Source: CAYMCJ01 sp964388985 (GTDB lineage Bacteria > Patescibacteriota > Patescibacteriia > Patescibacteriales > CAYMCJ01). From it: 22,933 bases of DNA. A program made the translations under genes and the position numbers. Under the pieces are notes generated by a model, which saw only the letters and a list, made by a program, of their open reading frames with translations, had not been told where the DNA came from and searched no databases. Shown one piece after another: positions 20,952-22,933 of the stretch. The stretch spans positions 1 to 22,933 of the forward strand of contig CAYMCJ010000013.1 in the NCBI GenBank assembly GCA_964388985.1, written 5' to 3'. The stretch's first letter is position 1. The number at the start of each line of letters is the position of its first letter.

Positions 20952-20980
20952 TTTACTTTAAATCAACTTAATGCTATAAT
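20952..20980 (+). promoter_or_regulatory. Promoter of the GalT-like gene, with ATGCTAT inverted repeat
   Basis: TTTACT (20952-20957) and TGC-TATAAT (-10 at 20975-20980) are spaced by 17 nt. The -10 lies in an inverted repeat ATGCTAT (20971-20977)/ATAGCAT (20983-20989). The divergent lipoprotein promoter ends 5 nt away, so the two are back to back. This promoter pair, the lipoprotein leader (20774-20912) and the REP-like element fill the 398-nt gap 20774-21171. Confidence 0.65.
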
Positions 20981-21030
20981 AAATAGCATAGTTATTGACA
21001 AAAATTCAGGTTGCCCAAAAATTTTCCTCA

Positions 21031-21133
21031 TTGTCATTGCGAGCGAACCCGCAAAGCGGGTGAGCGTGGCAATCCCGTAATCCAAGCTAACTTTCTCGGG
21101 ATTACCACGTCGCTTCGCTCCTCGTAATGACAA
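21031..21133. repeat. REP-like imperfect palindrome in the leader of the GalT-like gene
   Basis: TTGTCATTGCGAGCGAA at the left is mirrored at the right by the complement of TTGTCATTACGAGGAGCGAA. Inside these, GCGTGGCAATCCCG (21064-21077) is mirrored imperfectly near 21098-21110. The left arm carries its own perfect hairpin ACCCGC-AAA-GCGGGT (21047-21061). Sequences of the TTGTCATTGCGAGCGAAGCG type occur as dispersed palindromes in many unrelated bacteria. The 103-bp unit lies between promoter and gene, so it would be transcribed as a strong leader structure. Confidence 0.75.
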
Positions 21134-21171
21134 TAAAAAAATTTTAAACAGCCCGAACTTAACACTATTAT

Positions 21172-22098
21172 ATGATAAATAATAAATCAGAAATACGAAA
21201 AGCTTATCTGCTAAACAAATACGTAATTATAACCCCAGGAAGAGCCAAACGGCCAAGGGATATAAAAGAGCAGACCGTTATCAAAAGGACCAAAGATTGC
21301 CCGTTCTGTCCGGAAAAAATAAATAAAAAAAATATTCTTGACAAAATAAAAACAGGTAAAAACTGGCAGGTCCTAAGTATAAAAAATATTTTTCCGGCCG
21401 TAACCCTTGCCAATAAAAAAGCTTACGGCGCCCAAGAAGTAATTATTGAAACCCCTGGCCACACCAAAGAAATGGCCGACTTAACGGAAAAGGAAATTGA
21501 GCTGGTCCTTCGCATGTACGCCCGCCGGACCGCCGGGTTGGCAAAAAACAAAAAATTGGATTATATACTCTGTTTTAAAAACCAGGGCTCAAAGGCCGGA
21601 GCTTCAATAATCCATGCTCATTCCCAAATTTTTGCCACTTCTATCATACCGCCGGAACTGCGCGAGGAATCGGCTCTGGCGCAAAAATATGAAATTGAAC
21701 ATAAAACCTGCCCTTATTGCGCTATCATCAAAAAAGAGTTAAAATCCAAAAGAAAAATTTATGAAGATAAATATATCGCCTGTTTCGCGCCCTATGCGCC
21801 GGAATACCATTATGAAGTCTGGATCTTCCCTAAACGCCATTTGGATAATATTACTTTGCTAAATCCGGCCGAATTCAAATCGCTGTCTGAAATTCTAAAA
21901 AAAATATTAATAAAATTAAAAGCGCTTGACCTGTCTTTTAATTTTTTTCTTCACAATACCATTTCGGATAAAAACCAACATTTTTATATAAAGATACAGC
22001 CAAGAGAAAGCATCTGGGCCGGCATAGAACTCGGCTCCGGACTGATTATTAATTCTGTCTCCCCGGAAACAGCCGCCAAATACTATAAAAATAAATAA
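21172..22098 (+). CDS. galT: GalT-like nucleotidylyltransferase (HIT superfamily)
   Basis: The 308-residue protein has the galactose-1-phosphate uridylyltransferase layout. A first zinc pair CPFC (C43, C46) is followed by ETPGHT with H97 as likely third ligand. The active site is GASIIHAHSQ, with H148 as a probable zinc ligand, H150 as the nucleophile that is uridylylated and Q152. A CPYC pair (C180, C183) opens the second half, and HFYIKIQPR follows near the C-terminus. The HAHSQ form rather than HPHGQ is closer to ADP-glucose or ADP-sugar phosphorylase relatives, so the sugar nucleotide may not be UDP-galactose. The product would feed sugar-nucleotide metabolism, possibly the surface glycosyltransferases nearby. 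No Shine-Dalgarno sequence precedes ATG 21172. Confidence 0.85.
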   Translation: MINNKSEIRKAYLLNKYVIITPGRAKRPRDIKEQTVIKRTKDCPFCPEKINKKNILDKIKTGKNWQVLSIKNIFPAVTLANKKAYGAQEVIIETPGHTKEMADLTEKEIELVLRMYARRTAGLAKNKKLDYILCFKNQGSKAGASIIHAHSQIFATSIIPPELREESALAQKYEIEHKTCPYCAIIKKELKSKRKIYEDKYIACFAPYAPEYHYEVWIFPKRHLDNITLLNPAEFKSLSEILKKILIKLKALDLSFNFFLHNTISDKNQHFYIKIQPRESIWAGIELGSGLIINSVSPETAAKYYKNK

Positions 22099-22100
22099 AA

Positions 22101-22189
22101 AATTTCAATTTCCAATTCACCCAATTTCTAATAAAATTAATAATATCCAAATAATTAAAAATTGGACATTTGAAATTTTATTAGAAATT
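22101..22189. repeat. Overlapping A+T-rich inverted repeats before the penicillin-binding protein
   Basis: AATTTCTAATAAAATT (22123-22138) is a perfect 16-bp inverted repeat of 22174-22189. A second pair, AATTTCAATTTCCAATT (about 22101-22117) against about 22160-22177, is almost complementary and shares 22174-22177 with the first, so the two stems compete. The structure fills the gap between stop 22098 and ATG 22218. Confidence 0.6.
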
Positions 22190-22217
22190 AAAAATTATAA
22201 TTTAGAAATTTTATTGT

Positions 22218-22933
22218 ATGCCCATTCCCCAATTAAAACAAAATAAAAAAAGCCAACTATGGAGAACCCAGAAAAAAAAATATTATGTTTCAAGAAAAAC
22301 CGGCTCAAAATATAATTTTAATTATTCTAAGAAAAAATCTTCCGGCTTTAGCAACCGCAAAAATAAAAAATTCTCTTTTAAACGGCTACTATTAAATAAA
22401 AAATTAATAAAATTTTTTCTTTTAACCTTACTTATTTTTATAATAATCGGCTTTGTTTCCGTGGCCTGGATTTCCCGCGGCCTGCCTGACCCAAACAAAC
22501 TAATAGACCGGCAAATCGCGCAAAGCACAAAAATATACGACCGGACAGGGGAAACGATTCTTTATGATATTCACGGCGATGAACAGCGAACCATTGTCAG
22601 TCTTGATGAAATACCAGATTATGTCAAATGGGCGACAATCGCCGTAGAAGATAAAGATTTTTATAAACACAAAGGGATAAGTATCTGGGGAATAATAAGG
22701 GGGGTTGTCTGGCAAAAACTAAGAGGCAAAAGAATACAGGGAGGCTCTACCCTGACCCAACAATTCGTTAAAAACGCTATCTTAACTTCGGAGCGCAAAA
22801 TCAGCCGAAAAATAAAAGAATGGATACTGGCCCAAAGGCTGGAAAAAAAATATTCCAAAGACGAAATTTTACAAATGTATTTTAACGAAATTCCTTACGG
22901 CTCAACCGCTTACGGAATTGAAGCGGCCAGCCA
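22218..22933 (+). CDS. Class A penicillin-binding protein, N-terminal part (cut by window end)
   Basis: The frame is open from ATG 22218 to the window edge, 238 codons. A basic cytoplasmic tail (1-62, rich in Lys, Arg, Ser) precedes one membrane helix (about 63-83). The GT51 glycosyltransferase domain then follows: IYDRTGETILYDI, TIAVEDKDFYKHKGI with catalytic E144, QGGSTLTQQFVKN (174-186) and RKIKEWILAQRLEKKYSKDEILQMYFNEIPYG. This domain polymerises lipid II into glycan strands at the outer face of the membrane. A transpeptidase domain is expected beyond the window. PBP1A (mrcA-like) is the likely type. No Shine-Dalgarno sequence is seen; the start is the first ATG of the frame after the inverted repeat. 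Confidence 0.9.
   Translation, partial: MPIPQLKQNKKSQLWRTQKKKYYVSRKTGSKYNFNYSKKKSSGFSNRKNKKFSFKRLLLNKKLIKFFLLTLLIFIIIGFVSVAWISRGLPDPNKLIDRQIAQSTKIYDRTGETILYDIHGDEQRTIVSLDEIPDYVKWATIAVEDKDFYKHKGISIWGIIRGVVWQKLRGKRIQGGSTLTQQFVKNAILTSERKISRKIKEWILAQRLEKKYSKDEILQMYFNEIPYGSTAYGIEAAS

Noticed and set aside
21001..21150. Longer mobile element around the REP-like palindrome
   Set aside because: The flanking AAAATTTT-rich sequences look loosely mirrored, but matches are poor and no target duplication is visible.

Overview
The window reads as a chromosomal segment of a Candidate Phyla Radiation bacterium (Patescibacteria, probably a Parcubacteria-type lineage). This is inferred from several signs together: strong A+T bias, genes packed 2-50 nt apart, a large set of TrbC/VirB2-like 'T4SS_pilin' proteins, lone surface lipoproteins without transport partners, and an unusually short SMC. 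The standard code fits: TAA, TAG and TGA all end genes. I see no tRNA, rRNA or CRISPR array.

Layout. 55-1708: a SAM methyltransferase and a degenerate diacylglycerol-kinase-like protein. 1859-4501: a short SMC without a recognisable hinge. 4508-5040: a stand-alone receiver domain with its own promoter, strong ribosome site and terminator. 5041-5360: a 161-bp MITE-like element with 16-bp perfect inverted ends and a 5-bp target duplication, then the structured leader of yifB/comM (5361-6881). 7065-9835: a solute-binding lipoprotein, a cysteine-rich pilin-like protein and a RodZ-like HTH/membrane protein. 10004-11418: a second methyltransferase, a small membrane protein and YraN. 11507-13137: a promoter, a possible small RNA or attenuator hairpin, and a three-repeat Ig-like surface protein ended by a strong terminator.

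On the minus strand, 13125-16869 holds a GT2 polyprenyl-phosphate-type glycosyltransferase and two polytopic GT-C-like membrane proteins, which together could make and use lipid-linked sugar donors. Divergent from these is a tandem array of seven divergent pilin-like genes (17124-20201) behind one good promoter; the eighth homologue lies at 8474. A bidirectional terminator separates the array from a convergent, G+C-richer lipoprotein (20303-20773). Back-to-back divergent promoters and a REP-like palindrome precede a GalT-like nucleotidylyltransferase (21172-22098). The window ends inside a class A penicillin-binding protein (22218 onward).

Themes. Much of the window concerns the cell surface: pilins, Ig-like and RodZ-like proteins, glycosyltransferases, lipoproteins and peptidoglycan synthesis. 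Only four of 25 genes have a clear Shine-Dalgarno sequence. Many others are preceded by long, often A+T-rich inverted repeats ending close to the start codon. The seven-gene pilin array, with a stack of mutually exclusive hairpins between copies 1 and 2, is the best candidate for an undescribed system.
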